Translations under genes and position numbers: made by a program
Part shown: one piece after another, positions 25,269 through 35,150 of the stretch
Layout: each line of letters begins with the position of its first letter
Numbering within the stretch: the first letter of the stretch is position 1
The notes under the pieces: model-generated
Seen by the model: only the letters and a program-made list of their open reading frames with translations
Told to the model about the DNA's origin: nothing
Databases searched by the model: none
Assembly: GCA_012735215.1 (NCBI GenBank)
Contig: JAAYHX010000010.1
Location: 1-64,000, forward strand
Reading direction: 5' to 3'
DNA from: Tissierellia bacterium
Lineage (GTDB): Bacteria; Bacillota; Clostridia; Tissierellales; Tepidimicrobiaceae
Length of the DNA stretch: 64,000 nucleotides

Positions 25269-26357
25269 ATGAAGATATATATGAATTTACAGTTATTTGC
25301 GGAGTCTGAAAAAACTGAAAAACCGACCCCTAAAAAGCGAAGAGAGGCCAGAAGAGAAGGGCAAGTTTTACAGAGTAAAGAAGTTACATCAGCTTTTGTA
25401 CTTATAGTTGCTGTCATAGGAATAAAGGTTCTGGGCAATTATATTATAAACTATTTTATGGATTTCATTAATGAAATATATACATATATAGCTAATGTTG
25501 ATGAATTCTATTATCAAAGCAATTTAAAGATTAATTTTTTCAAGATTCTAATCTCTTGTATTAGCATAGCTGGACCTATTATAGCTATTACAACCTTAGC
25601 CGCTCTAATAATCAGCTATTTACAAGTTGGATTCTTGTTTACAACTAAACCCTTAGTAATCAAATTTAACAGGTTGAATCCAGTGGAAGGATTTAAGAGG
25701 CTCTTTTCTAAAAGAGCCTTAGTTGAACTGATAAAATCTATACTAAAGATCGCTTTTATAGGTTATGTGGCTTATTCATTTATAACTAAAAATTTTGATA
25801 GAATTATCGATTTACCCTTTTATGAACCAAAGGGAATATTATTAAACTTTGGCAGCATTGCATATGATTTTGCTATTAGAATATTGGGAGTTTCTATTGG
25901 GATAGCTTTTATAGATTACTTCTTTCAATGGAGACTGCATGAAAAGAGCCTTATGATGACAAAACAAGAAATTAAGGAAGAATATAAGCAAACAGAAGGG
26001 GATCCATTAATAAAATCAAAAATAAGAGAGAAACAGAGACAGATTTCAATGCGCAGAATGATGCAGGAGGTCCCCAAGGCCGATGTAATCATTACCAACC
26101 CAACCCATTTTGCTGTAGCTATAAAGTATGATAAGGACCTGTATAATGCACCTTATGTGGTTGCAAAGGGAGCTGATCTAGTTGCAGAAAATATTAAAAA
26201 GGTTGCTAAAGAAAACTCAGTGCCAATAGTAGAAAATAAGAGTCTTGCAAGAATGTTATATAACACTTTAGAAATTGGAGATTTAATTCCAGAAGAGCTC
26301 TATGAAGCTATAGCTGAAATATTGGCTTATGTATACACACTTAAAGATAACTATTAG
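25269..26357 (+). CDS. flhB: Flagellar export switch protein FlhB (362 aa)
   Basis: Membrane protein that changes export specificity from hook to filament. The N-terminus carries LQLFAESEKTEKPTPKKRRE and REGQVLQSKEVTSA. Four transmembrane helices follow (about 40-215). The self-cleavage motif NPTH lies near residues 276-279 in ITNPTHFAVAIKYD. The C-terminal cytoplasmic domain ends IPEELYEAIAEILAYVY. Start ATG 25269; a shorter start at 25281 (ATG) is possible. Confidence 0.97.
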   Translation: MKIYMNLQLFAESEKTEKPTPKKRREARREGQVLQSKEVTSAFVLIVAVIGIKVLGNYIINYFMDFINEIYTYIANVDEFYYQSNLKINFFKILISCISIAGPIIAITTLAALIISYLQVGFLFTTKPLVIKFNRLNPVEGFKRLFSKRALVELIKSILKIAFIGYVAYSFITKNFDRIIDLPFYEPKGILLNFGSIAYDFAIRILGVSIGIAFIDYFFQWRLHEKSLMMTKQEIKEEYKQTEGDPLIKSKIREKQRQISMRRMMQEVPKADVIITNPTHFAVAIKYDKDLYNAPYVVAKGADLVAENIKKVAKENSVPIVENKSLARMLYNTLEIGDLIPEELYEAIAEILAYVYTLKDNY

Positions 26358-26368
26358 GAGGAAGCAAT

Positions 26369-28393
26369 ATGAAGTTCGGAGATATAATTGTTGCTTTAGG
26401 TATTATAGCTATAGTTATTATAATAATTATACCTATACCTACAGGCTTGTTAAGTGCTCTATTATCACTAAATATAGCCTTGTCTATTTTAATACTACTT
26501 ATTTCTATGTATGCAGAGGATGCTCTAAAAATATCTATCTTTCCTTCCCTATTGCTTATTGCAACTTTGTTTAGGATGTCCCTGAGTATTTCTACAACTA
26601 GGTCTATATTAAGTGCAGGAGATGCTGGGAAGGTAGTTGAGACATTTGGTAATTTTGTTATAGGAGACAATATTGTTGTTGGATTTGTAATTTTCTTGAT
26701 AATTGCTCTAGTACAGTTTATAGTTATTACAAAGGGCGCAGAGAGGGTTGCAGAAGTATCAGCCAGGTTTACCCTAGATGCAATGCCTGGTAAACAGATG
26801 GCTATAGATGCAGATCTAAATGCTGGCTTAATTACTGAAGATGAGGCTAAAAAAAGAAGAAAAGATGTCCAAAGATATGCAGACTTCTATGGGGCTATGG
26901 ATGGTGCTTCCAAGTTTGTAAAAGGGGATGCAATTGCTGGATTTATTATTATTTTTATAGATATTATTGGTGGTTTGATTATCGGTGTACTTTCTGGTAT
27001 GTCTGTAGTTGAGGCTGTAGAGAAGTATGTACGTTTAACTGTGGGGGATGGATTGGTTTCCCAGATCCCTGCTTTGCTAATTGCTACCGCAACTGGAATT
27101 ATTGTAACAAGGGCTGCCTCCGAAAATAATTTAGGTAAGGAGCTAATACAACAGCTTTTTGGTAATTATCCAAAGCTTTTATATGTTGTGGGTTCTGTTA
27201 TGATTATTTTGGGTATAACAACTCCCCTACCTTTTTCATTTATAGTTTTGGGGACTATTTTTATCTTTGTAGCCTATGCAATGGACAAAAAGCCTGTAGA
27301 AGAAATTGCGGAGCCTGAGGAAGACATATCTCCAGCTGAGGACTTAAGAAAACCTGAAAGTGTTCTAGGATTGCTTAAGGTCGATGATATAGAACTTGAA
27401 TTTGGATATGGGCTTATTCCCTTAGCAGATGTGGAGCAAGGTGGAGACTTGCTAGATAGAATTGTAATGATAAGAAGACAAATTGCAATGGAACTAGGCT
27501 TAGTAGTTCCAATTGTACGATTAAGAGATAATATTCAGTTAAATCCTAACGAATATGTAATTAAAATTAAAGGAGTTAAGATTGCAAAAGGAGAAGTATA
27601 CTTTGACCACTACTTAGCTATGGATCCTGGAACAGCTGAAGGTGATTTGGAAGGAATAGAAACGGTCGAACCAGCTTTCGGTTTACATGCTAAATGGATT
27701 ACTGAAAAGGAAAGGGAAAAAGCAGAAGTTTTTGGTTATATAGTAGTTGACCCGCCATCTGTTATTGCAACCCATCTGACAGAGGTAATTAAGGAGAAGG
27801 CTCATGAGCTACTTGGAAGACAGGATGTTAAGATGCTAATTGATAATGTTAAGGAAGAACATCCAGCAGTGGTGGAAGAATTAGTACCTAAGATATTATC
27901 TTTAGGAGATATACAAAAGGTTTTATCTAACCTGTTAAAAGAGCAAATAAGCATAAGAGATATGGTAACAATTCTAGAAACCTTAGCTGACTATGGAAGG
28001 ATTACTCATGACACAGATTTGCTTACTGAGTACGTAAGGCAAAAGCTTTCTGGGTATATTACAAACAAGTATGTTGAAGAAAGAAATCAATTAACTGTAG
28101 TAACCTTAGATAATTCAGTGGAAGAAGCCATTATGAACTCTATAACAAAAACTGAAACAGGATCCTATTTATCACTAGAACCCAGTACTGCTCAAAGGAT
28201 ACTAAACAATACACTAAAGGCAGTCAAAAAGCTAACCAATATTGGAGAACAACCTATTGTTTTAACGGCCCCAATAGTAAGACTGTATTTCAAGCGTTTA
28301 ACAGAGCAGCTGACAAGGGATTTAATTGTGCTATCATACAATGAAATAGATCCTACGGTTGAAGTAAAATCTGTTGAGGTGGTGAGCATGTAA
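26369..28393 (+). CDS. flhA: Flagellar export gate protein FlhA (674 aa)
   Basis: Largest export gate protein, thought to be the proton/substrate-handling ring. The N-terminal half has about eight membrane helices. The FHIPEP signature appears as ERVAEVSARFTLDAMPGKQM then AIDADLNAGLITEDEAKKRR near residues 126-165. The C-terminal cytoplasmic ring domain includes HLTEVIKEKAHELLGRQDVK. AGGAGG precedes the ATG. Its stop shares bases with the flhF start (TAATG), indicating coupling. Confidence 0.98.
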   Translation: MKFGDIIVALGIIAIVIIIIIPIPTGLLSALLSLNIALSILILLISMYAEDALKISIFPSLLLIATLFRMSLSISTTRSILSAGDAGKVVETFGNFVIGDNIVVGFVIFLIIALVQFIVITKGAERVAEVSARFTLDAMPGKQMAIDADLNAGLITEDEAKKRRKDVQRYADFYGAMDGASKFVKGDAIAGFIIIFIDIIGGLIIGVLSGMSVVEAVEKYVRLTVGDGLVSQIPALLIATATGIIVTRAASENNLGKELIQQLFGNYPKLLYVVGSVMIILGITTPLPFSFIVLGTIFIFVAYAMDKKPVEEIAEPEEDISPAEDLRKPESVLGLLKVDDIELEFGYGLIPLADVEQGGDLLDRIVMIRRQIAMELGLVVPIVRLRDNIQLNPNEYVIKIKGVKIAKGEVYFDHYLAMDPGTAEGDLEGIETVEPAFGLHAKWITEKEREKAEVFGYIVVDPPSVIATHLTEVIKEKAHELLGRQDVKMLIDNVKEEHPAVVEELVPKILSLGDIQKVLSNLLKEQISIRDMVTILETLADYGRITHDTDLLTEYVRQKLSGYITNKYVEERNQLTVVTLDNSVEEAIMNSITKTETGSYLSLEPSTAQRILNNTLKAVKKLTNIGEQPIVLTAPIVRLYFKRLTEQLTRDLIVLSYNEIDPTVEVKSVEVVSM

Positions 28394-29463
28394 TGAAGGT
28401 CAAAAGGTATGTTGGTTCCTCTGAGTATGAAGTTATGAATAAATTAAAAAATGAGCTTGGTTCTGATGCAATTATTTTAAGCACTCGTACTGTTAGACAA
28501 AAAGGTTTTATAGGTTTTTTTAAGAAACCTTTAATTGAGGTTGTTGCTGCCTATGAAAAGAGGAATTCTAGTGGACGTAAGGATAGGTCTGATGAGAATC
28601 TTTTAAAAATCAATAGGGAATTAGATGATATAAAAAGGATGGTAGCACAAATAAGTGTTAGCAAAGATGATAATCAAGTACATCCAAAAGTAAAGAGATA
28701 TTGGATCAAACTAATAGAAAATGGGGTAGACAGCTCCATTGCTACGTCCATATTTAAGAGATTGAGCGATCAAATAAATTTAGATAATAAGGATGATTAC
28801 ACCATTGGTAAAATTGTAAGACAGGTAATAGCTGAAAGTATTGGAGATTCGGAACCTATAAATATAACAAAAAGCAGTCAAAAAATTATATTCTTAGTAG
28901 GACCTACTGGTGTAGGGAAAACAACTACTCTAGCAAAACTTGCAGCTCAAGTAGTATTAAGCGGCAACTATGATGTTGGCCTTGTTACCTCTGATACTTA
29001 TAGAATAGCTGCAGTTGAACAGTTGAGAACTTACAGTGATATATTAAAAGTTCCTTTAGAAGTCATTTATACAGAGGAAGATATGTATAAAGCTTTAGTA
29101 ACTTTTAAAGATAAGGATGTTATTTTTGTAGATACAACAGGTAGAAATCATCGTGAAATAAAAGAGGATGATGAAATATTTAGTATTATGAATTCTATTA
29201 ACAACAAGGAGATATATTTATTATTAAGTCTAAATACTGATTTTACAGCTTTAAAATCAATAGTTAAACACTATAGCTTTATTGATAGCTTTAAGATAAT
29301 TTTTACTAAGTTAGATGAGTCTGAAACTATGGGTAATATCTTAAATATTAAATACCTTACTAACAAACCAGTGTCATACATTACGACTGGACAAGATGTT
29401 CCTAACGATATAGAAATTTTGGATAAAAACAAGATAGTTAGTTATCTATTAGGAGAGGTTTAG
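28393..29463 (+). CDS. flhF: Flagellar SRP-like GTPase FlhF (356 aa)
   Basis: SRP-family GTPase that determines where flagella form. The N-terminal B domain begins MKVKRYVGSSEYEVMNKLKN. The P-loop [17 protein letters not shown] lies near residues 170-186, followed by VGLVTSDTYRIAAVEQLRTY and VDTTGR. The C-terminus has the GTPase closing motif SYITTGQDVPNDIE. The start overlaps the flhA stop by one base. flhG follows with a single base gap. Confidence 0.96.
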   Translation: MKVKRYVGSSEYEVMNKLKNELGSDAIILSTRTVRQKGFIGFFKKPLIEVVAAYEKRNSSGRKDRSDENLLKINRELDDIKRMVAQISVSKDDNQVHPKVKRYWIKLIENGVDSSIATSIFKRLSDQINLDNKDDYTIGKIVRQVIAESIGDSEPINITKSSQKIIFLVGPTGVGKTTTLAKLAAQVVLSGNYDVGLVTSDTYRIAAVEQLRTYSDILKVPLEVIYTEEDMYKALVTFKDKDVIFVDTTGRNHREIKEDDEIFSIMNSINNKEIYLLLSLNTDFTALKSIVKHYSFIDSFKIIFTKLDESETMGNILNIKYLTNKPVSYITTGQDVPNDIEILDKNKIVSYLLGEV

Positions 29464-29464
29464 G

Positions 29465-30355
29465 ATGAAAGACCAGGCAGAAAAACTAAGGAAAATGATT
29501 TCTAGTTTAGAAACTAACACTGTTGAGAATAAGAAGGCTTATCGAGCTAAGGTAATAGCAATAACTAGTGGTAAAGGCGGTGTAGGAAAGACAAATTTTG
29601 CCGTAAATTTTGCTATATCTCTTAGGTCTTTAGGATATAAAGTGTTAATACTAGATGTGGATTTTGGACTAGCAAATGTTGATATAATAAGTGGAATAAA
29701 TATAAGAAATACAATTTCAGATTGCCTTGTAGCAGGTGCAGATATAGAAGAAGTAATTAACGAGGGTCCTAATGGGATAAAGATCATATCTGGAGGCTCA
29801 GGACTTCATGAGCTCTCCATTATGAACCAAACTAATATTATGAAATTTCTGAATCTAATTGAGAAGTTGGAAACAACAATGGATTTTATCATCATAGATA
29901 CAGGAGCAGGCGTGTCTAGTACAGTGTTGGAGTTTGTTATGGCTGCGGAAGAAGCTATAGTCGTTACGACCCCTGATCCAACTTCCATAATGGATAGTTA
30001 CACTGTAATAAAAACTCTTACTTTGAATGGATATAAAGGTAGATTAAATGTATTAGCAAATATTGTTGATAATAGAAAAGAAGCATATTATACATACAAT
30101 AAATTAGAAGCTGCTTCCAAGAGTTTTCTTAAATGTAACCTTAATTTTCTAGGTTATTTAGAAAAATCCGATGCTGTAGTAAGTGCAGTTAGAAGTCAAA
30201 CACCCTTTATCTTATCAAGTCCTAGATCATCAGTATCAAAAAATATGAAAATAATAGCTCTGAAATTTGCTGATTCAAATAGATATGCTTATAATTATAA
30301 TAAGAAGAGCAATTTTGTGGACAAGCTGAAAAAATTAGTATTTTCAAAAAGGTGA
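29465..30355 (+). CDS. flhG: Flagellar number regulator FlhG/YlxH, MinD-like ATPase (296 aa)
   Basis: ParA/MinD-type ATPase that partners FlhF. The deviant Walker A is TSGKGGVGKTNFAVNFA near residues 34-50. LDVDFGLANVDIISG and IIDTGAGVSSTVLEFVMA are the other nucleotide-site motifs. The N-terminus DQAEKLRKMISS resembles the DQAXXLR peptide by which FlhG activates FlhF. A C-terminal amphipathic segment with KSNFVDKLKKLVFSKR may be the membrane-targeting helix. Confidence 0.95.
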   Translation: MKDQAEKLRKMISSLETNTVENKKAYRAKVIAITSGKGGVGKTNFAVNFAISLRSLGYKVLILDVDFGLANVDIISGINIRNTISDCLVAGADIEEVINEGPNGIKIISGGSGLHELSIMNQTNIMKFLNLIEKLETTMDFIIIDTGAGVSSTVLEFVMAAEEAIVVTTPDPTSIMDSYTVIKTLTLNGYKGRLNVLANIVDNRKEAYYTYNKLEAASKSFLKCNLNFLGYLEKSDAVVSAVRSQTPFILSSPRSSVSKNMKIIALKFADSNRYAYNYNKKSNFVDKLKKLVFSKR

Positions 30356-30360
30356 TTGAG

Positions 30361-31029
30361 GTGATAACAATTACAGACATATTAAAGATAGGGGACAAAA
30401 TTGAACTCCTAAGAGTTGATTCTTTAAATGATGAAACCAGGTACCCAAGTCAAGTATTAGATATTATAGATGAAGATACTCTAGTAATCAGTGGCCCAAT
30501 CTATAAAAGCTATTTAGTAAACTTAAGAAAAAGTGAAGTAATTAGGGTCATCTGCATCGTAAAGGATAAAGGAAGATATTCATTTGATGCAGAGATATTA
30601 AATGTTGAGCATGAAAATGTTTATAAGATTGAAATCAGAAGAATTTCAGAGATAGTAAAACATCAAATGCGTAATTATTTTAGACTGGATGTTACTCTTC
30701 CTATAATCAAGTATTTTACTATAACAGAAGATGAAAATCAAAGGACTTTAAAAGAAAATTGTAGAAGTAAAGACCTCAGTGGGGGCGGAATGAGATTATA
30801 TTCAAATTATGAGCATAATGTAGGCGATATAGTTAGCTGTGAATTTAAAGTAGATGAGCATATTTTAGAACTGAAGGCTAAAGTAGTTAGAGTAGAGAAG
30901 ATTGATACCTTTGAATTTAATTTTGGCCTTGGTTTAGAATTCATTGATATAGGAGAAAGAGACAGAGATAAGATAATTCAGTATCTATTTTCAGTACAAA
31001 GAGAGTTAAGAGAAAAAGGGATGATATAA
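30361..31029 (+). CDS. PilZ-domain flagellar brake protein, YcgR-like (222 aa)
   Basis: Probable c-di-GMP receptor. It has an N-terminal YcgR-like beta domain (about 1-95) and a C-terminal PilZ domain. The PilZ binding residues are present: R-NYF-R in MRNYFRLD near 103-108, and DLSGGGMRLYS near 137-147 (the [D/N]xSxxG motif). Binding to c-di-GMP would slow or bias the motor. Its place between flhG and cheB is common in Clostridia and in Bacillus (ypfA/dgrA homologues elsewhere). I use GTG 30361, with AGGTGA at 30350-30355; GTG 30352 is an alternative. Confidence 0.88.
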   Translation: MITITDILKIGDKIELLRVDSLNDETRYPSQVLDIIDEDTLVISGPIYKSYLVNLRKSEVIRVICIVKDKGRYSFDAEILNVEHENVYKIEIRRISEIVKHQMRNYFRLDVTLPIIKYFTITEDENQRTLKENCRSKDLSGGGMRLYSNYEHNVGDIVSCEFKVDEHILELKAKVVRVEKIDTFEFNFGLGLEFIDIGERDRDKIIQYLFSVQRELREKGMI

Positions 31030-32079
31030 ATGATTAGAGTGCTTATAGTGGATGATTCTACTTTTTTTCGAAAGCTGTTAAAAGACATACTAATAAAAGA
31101 TGAAGAATTGGTTGTAGTAGGGGAAGCTAAAAATGGAAAAGAAGCATTAAGAATGATTCCCTTGTTAAAGCCAGACCTTATAACTCTTGATATTGAAATG
31201 CCAATTATGGATGGTATTACAACTTTAAAACATATATCAAAGGATTATAGGATACCTGTTGTAATGTTAAGCAGTTTGACTACTGAAGGAGCTACCATGA
31301 CCTTAAGAGCATTAGAAGAAGGAGCTGTTGATTTTATACCCAAACCAACTAATATATTCAGCATATCAGAGGAAGATTTAAGGATTGAGATATTGAGCAA
31401 GATCAAAACAGCTGCCAAATGCAATTTAAGCTCTAAGCCTTTTATGTTTCAACATAAAAAAGTTATTAGCCCTAAAAAGCTAAGCCCTATAGCAAAAGAT
31501 AGCAATTTTGAGTATATAGTAGCCATAGGAACTTCAACCGGAGGACCCAGGGCTTTACAAGAAGTTATTCCTATCCTTCCCCAAAATATAAATGGGAGTA
31601 TTTTAATAGTACAGCATATGCCACCGAAGTTTACTAAGTCATTAGCTGATAGACTTAATAGCTTATCGGAAGTATATGTAAAAGAAGGAGAAGAGGGTGA
31701 TAAGCTTAACAGAGGTTGGTGTTATATAGCACCAGGAGACTATCATATGAGGGTAGTTAAAGATGGTAAGGATTATGTTATTAAGCTAGATAAGGAAGAA
31801 AGAGTAAAAGGATTAAGGCCATCAGTCGATGTATTAATGGAATCAGTAGCTAATCTTGAGGGTATAAACAAAGTAGGAGTTATTATGACTGGCATGGGGT
31901 CCGATGGATCCGATGGTATAATCAAAATGAAGAAATCTAATAGTTATACATTGGCACAAGATGAAGAATCATCTACAGTATTTGGAATGCCTAAAGCTGC
32001 AATTAAAACTAACTGTATAGACAAGGTTATCTCCTTAAGCCAAATTGCAAATGAAATTACTCGAATAGTGGGGGTGTAA
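31030..32079 (+). CDS. cheB: Chemotaxis methylesterase CheB (349 aa)
   Basis: Response regulator that removes methyl groups from chemoreceptors and may deamidate them. The receiver domain has VDDSTFFRK and the phosphorylated Asp54 in LITLDIEMPIMDG. The C-terminal methylesterase catalytic residues are Ser169 in GTSTGGPRA, His196 in QHMPPKF and Asp292 in MGSDGSDGI. The ATG starts directly after the pilZ stop. No cheR is present in the window, so the methyltransferase must be encoded elsewhere. Confidence 0.97.
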   Translation: MIRVLIVDDSTFFRKLLKDILIKDEELVVVGEAKNGKEALRMIPLLKPDLITLDIEMPIMDGITTLKHISKDYRIPVVMLSSLTTEGATMTLRALEEGAVDFIPKPTNIFSISEEDLRIEILSKIKTAAKCNLSSKPFMFQHKKVISPKKLSPIAKDSNFEYIVAIGTSTGGPRALQEVIPILPQNINGSILIVQHMPPKFTKSLADRLNSLSEVYVKEGEEGDKLNRGWCYIAPGDYHMRVVKDGKDYVIKLDKEERVKGLRPSVDVLMESVANLEGINKVGVIMTGMGSDGSDGIIKMKKSNSYTLAQDEESSTVFGMPKAAIKTNCIDKVISLSQIANEITRIVGV

Positions 32080-32081
32080 AC

Positions 32082-34091
32082 ATGGATTTAGACATGAACC
32101 AATATATGAATTTGTTTATTGAAGAAGTTAACGAACATTTACAAAATATGAATGATATTTTACTAGAATTAGAAAAAGACACAACTAATACTTCTCTTAT
32201 TAATGAGCTTTTTAGGGTTGCTCACACATTAAAAGGCATGTCTGGAACTATGGGATTTGTAAACATGGCTGATTTGACCCATGAAATGGAAAATGTACTT
32301 GATGAAGTCAGAAATAATAGGATTAAGCTAAATGAGAGCATTGTAGATATTTTATTCGAATGTTTTGATGTTTTAGATGAAAACATAAGTTACATAATAG
32401 AGAACAAGAAAGAGATGGATAGCAGTAACAAAGAACTTATAGATCGGTTGAGAAGCATAGTAAGTATAGATAACAATAATGATTCAGCAAGCAGCATGGA
32501 AAACGTAGAGAATAGCAAAATGAATAACTATGTTATGAATGTAATAAATGAGGCAAGTAAAAGAGGATTAAATGTTTTTAACATCGATATAAGTTTGAGT
32601 CCTACTTGCATGCTAAAATCTGCACGAGCTTTTGTAATTATAAATACATTAGACGCTATGGGAGATATCGTTTATACTAATCCACCTACAGAAGATATAG
32701 AAGACGAAAAATTTGATCTTAAATTTTCTTTGACATTAATAACCGCTGTTGATAAAGATATCTTATTAAGTACATTAAATAAAATTTCTGAAGTAGAAAG
32801 TATAGAGATAGAGGTAGTAGAAAGTGTAGAGTTAGAAGAGACAGAGGATATTGAACATTATGACAGTCAATTTATTGATCCTAAAGTATATAAAGATGTT
32901 AACAGCAAAAAGTCCGGCGACAAGGACAAGATGAATAAAGTCAAAAAAGTAGCAAAAACTGTAAGAGTTGACATAGATAGACTTGATAACCTGATGAACT
33001 TAGCTAGTGAGTTGATAATAATTAAAAACAGGATGGATGATTTAAGTGGCACTTCCAACAGGGAGGACATGCTCCAAACTATTGAATACTTGGAAAGGAT
33101 AACAACTAATTTACATAATGCTGTTATGAAGGTTAGAATGGTTCCAATAGAAAGAGTATTTAATAGATTCCCTCGTATGGTCAGGGACTTATCTAAAGAG
33201 TTAAACAAAAAAGTAGATTTGCGCATGTATGGAGAAAATACAGAAGTTGATAGAACTGTAATAGACGAGATAGGTGACCCATTAATTCATATTATTAGGA
33301 ACTCCCTTGATCATGGTATAGAAGATCCACAAGAAAGAGTAAAACTAGGAAAACCTGAGGAAGGCAAGCTCATATTAAAAGCTTATCCTGATGGAAACAA
33401 TGTAGTAATTGAAGTAATAGATGATGGTGGCGGTATTGACTTTGAAAAGGTAAAACAAAAATCTATCGATAGGGGATTAATAACAGAAGTAGAAGGAGAA
33501 AAGATTACTGAAAAAGAACTGGCTAATATTTTGTTTGAACCTGGCTTTAGCACATCCGATAAGATAACTGAAGTATCAGGTAGGGGAGTAGGACTAGACG
33601 TAGTAAAGAACAAAATTGAATCAATAAATGGTACAATTGAGTTAGATAGCCAAAGGGGCAAGGGGACTACATTTACAATAAGGATTCCACTAACCTTAGC
33701 TATAATTCAAGCCCTTCTAATTAAGTTAAAAGATGAAACTTATGCTATACCCTTAAGTTCAATTACTGAAATTATTAATGTTAACAAGGAAAATATCAGA
33801 AGTATACAAGAGCATGAGATCATGTTATATAGGGGTAAGACTATACCTATTGTTAGGTTAGACAAATTGATGGGGTTAGAGATGGACGAGCTAACTGATG
33901 AATATATAGCAGTAGTAGTTAGAAAGGGAGATAAGTTAGCAGCTCTCCTAGTTAATAGCCTGATTGGGCAACAAGAAATAGTGATAAAGCCTTTAGGTAA
34001 GTATTTATCATCTATAAGATATTTCACTGGAGCTACTATATTAGGAAATGGAGATGTTTCACTGATTTTAGATGTTAACTCATTAGTATAA
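32082..34091 (+). CDS. cheA: Chemotaxis histidine kinase CheA (669 aa)
   Basis: Central kinase of chemotaxis. The Hpt domain holds the phosphorylated His48 in RVAHTLKGMSGTMGF. A CheY/CheB-binding P2 region and acidic linkers follow (about 140-290). The dimerisation part begins KTVRVDIDRLDNLMNLASEL. The ATPase domain has DPLIHIIRNSLDHGIE (N box), IDDGGGIDFEKV (G1), SGRGVGLDVV (G2) and GTTFTIRIPLTLAI. The C-terminal CheW-like domain runs from about 535 to the end. cheW follows directly. Confidence 0.98.
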   Translation: MDLDMNQYMNLFIEEVNEHLQNMNDILLELEKDTTNTSLINELFRVAHTLKGMSGTMGFVNMADLTHEMENVLDEVRNNRIKLNESIVDILFECFDVLDENISYIIENKKEMDSSNKELIDRLRSIVSIDNNNDSASSMENVENSKMNNYVMNVINEASKRGLNVFNIDISLSPTCMLKSARAFVIINTLDAMGDIVYTNPPTEDIEDEKFDLKFSLTLITAVDKDILLSTLNKISEVESIEIEVVESVELEETEDIEHYDSQFIDPKVYKDVNSKKSGDKDKMNKVKKVAKTVRVDIDRLDNLMNLASELIIIKNRMDDLSGTSNREDMLQTIEYLERITTNLHNAVMKVRMVPIERVFNRFPRMVRDLSKELNKKVDLRMYGENTEVDRTVIDEIGDPLIHIIRNSLDHGIEDPQERVKLGKPEEGKLILKAYPDGNNVVIEVIDDGGGIDFEKVKQKSIDRGLITEVEGEKITEKELANILFEPGFSTSDKITEVSGRGVGLDVVKNKIESINGTIELDSQRGKGTTFTIRIPLTLAIIQALLIKLKDETYAIPLSSITEIINVNKENIRSIQEHEIMLYRGKTIPIVRLDKLMGLEMDELTDEYIAVVVRKGDKLAALLVNSLIGQQEIVIKPLGKYLSSIRYFTGATILGNGDVSLILDVNSLV

Positions 34092-34104
34092 AGGAGGGAA
34101 TAAT

Positions 34105-34545
34105 ATGACATCTAACCTTCATAATAAGTATGTGACATTTAAGTTAGGCAAGGAATACTACGGACTACCCATAGATAATGTTTTATCTATAGAGAAACCT
34201 AGTAAAACAACTAGGATCCCTAATGCACCTGATTATATAATCGGTCTTATCAACTTAAGAGGAGATGTAATACCTGTTATTGACTTGAGAGTAAAATTGG
34301 GTATGGAAAAAATAGGTATAGATAAGGATTCAAGGATAATTATTGTAAGAGAAAAGGATATAGTAGTAGGTTTGATGGTTGATTCTTCTAAGGAAGTATT
34401 GGATATAGATGAAGAGAATATAGACAAGCCCCCTGAAAGTGAGGATGACACAATTGTAGACTATATTAGCGGTATTGGGAAAAAGGATGAAAGGCTTGTT
34501 ATAATATTAAACTCAATGAGATTATTGGATATAAGGAGCCAATAA
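34105..34545 (+). CDS. cheW: Chemotaxis coupling protein CheW (146 aa)
   Basis: Adaptor that links receptors to CheA. The single CheW domain shows FKLGKEYYGLPIDNVLSIEK and IIGLINLRGDVIPVIDLRVK, both classic. There is no signal peptide. AAGGAGGGA precedes the ATG. It follows cheA by 13 bases and precedes cheC by one base. Confidence 0.96.
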   Translation: MTSNLHNKYVTFKLGKEYYGLPIDNVLSIEKPSKTTRIPNAPDYIIGLINLRGDVIPVIDLRVKLGMEKIGIDKDSRIIIVREKDIVVGLMVDSSKEVLDIDEENIDKPPESEDDTIVDYISGIGKKDERLVIILNSMRLLDIRSQ

Positions 34546-34546
34546 T

Positions 34547-35149
34547 ATGGGAAAAGAAAGGATTGATAATTTCCTAATTGATGTTTTAAAAGAAATTGGT
34601 AATATTGGTTCGGGTAATGCAATAACTGCTCTTGCAAATATGCTATCTAAAAAAATAAATATGAGCGTACCAAAAGTAAGGATTATTGATTTCAAGGATA
34701 TTTCTACAATATTGGGTGGAGAAGAGGAAGTAGTTGTAGGTATATATTTAAACCTTGAGAAAGACATAGAGGGTAACATAATGTTCATCCTTGATATGGA
34801 ATCAGCAGTAAACTTATTGAACATGTTGTTGCCTAGACAAATAGAAGAATTAGATGAATTATCAATATCTGCTTTATCAGAAGTAGGTAATATTGTAGCC
34901 TCTTCTTACGTAAATGCTTTGAGCACATTGACAGACCTTAAAATAGCTGTTTCAGTACCTTCATTAGCCATCGATATGGCCGGTGCCATTCTCTCAGTGC
35001 CAGCTATCCAATTTGGCCTTGTGTCGGATAAGGCTCTATTTATAGAAACCATTTTCCAAGAGGGGGACAACTTAGTTAAAGGTAGTTTGTTTTTGTTACC
35101 AGACATTGAATCCTTTGAAAAAATATTATTGCTATTGGGAGTATTGTAA
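34547..35149 (+). CDS. cheC: CheY-P phosphatase CheC (200 aa)
   Basis: Dephosphorylates CheY-P and regulates CheD. Two copies of the catalytic pattern (D/S-xxx-E-xx-N) are present: LIDVLKEIGNIGSGNAITAL and ISALSEVGNIVASSYVNAL. This co-occurs with the related FliY, so the organism has at least two phosphatases. It overlaps no gene, and cheD begins one base after its stop. The conserved cheC-cheD pair matches Bacillus-type adaptation. Confidence 0.95.
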   Translation: MGKERIDNFLIDVLKEIGNIGSGNAITALANMLSKKINMSVPKVRIIDFKDISTILGGEEEVVVGIYLNLEKDIEGNIMFILDMESAVNLLNMLLPRQIEELDELSISALSEVGNIVASSYVNALSTLTDLKIAVSVPSLAIDMAGAILSVPAIQFGLVSDKALFIETIFQEGDNLVKGSLFLLPDIESFEKILLLLGVL

Positions 35150-35150
35150 T

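Noticed and set aside
26329-26574. Plus-strand frame overlapping the flhB-flhA junction
   Set aside because: It is Tyr-rich, out of frame with both genes, lacks a ribosome binding site and overlaps the conserved FlhA start; a shadow frame.
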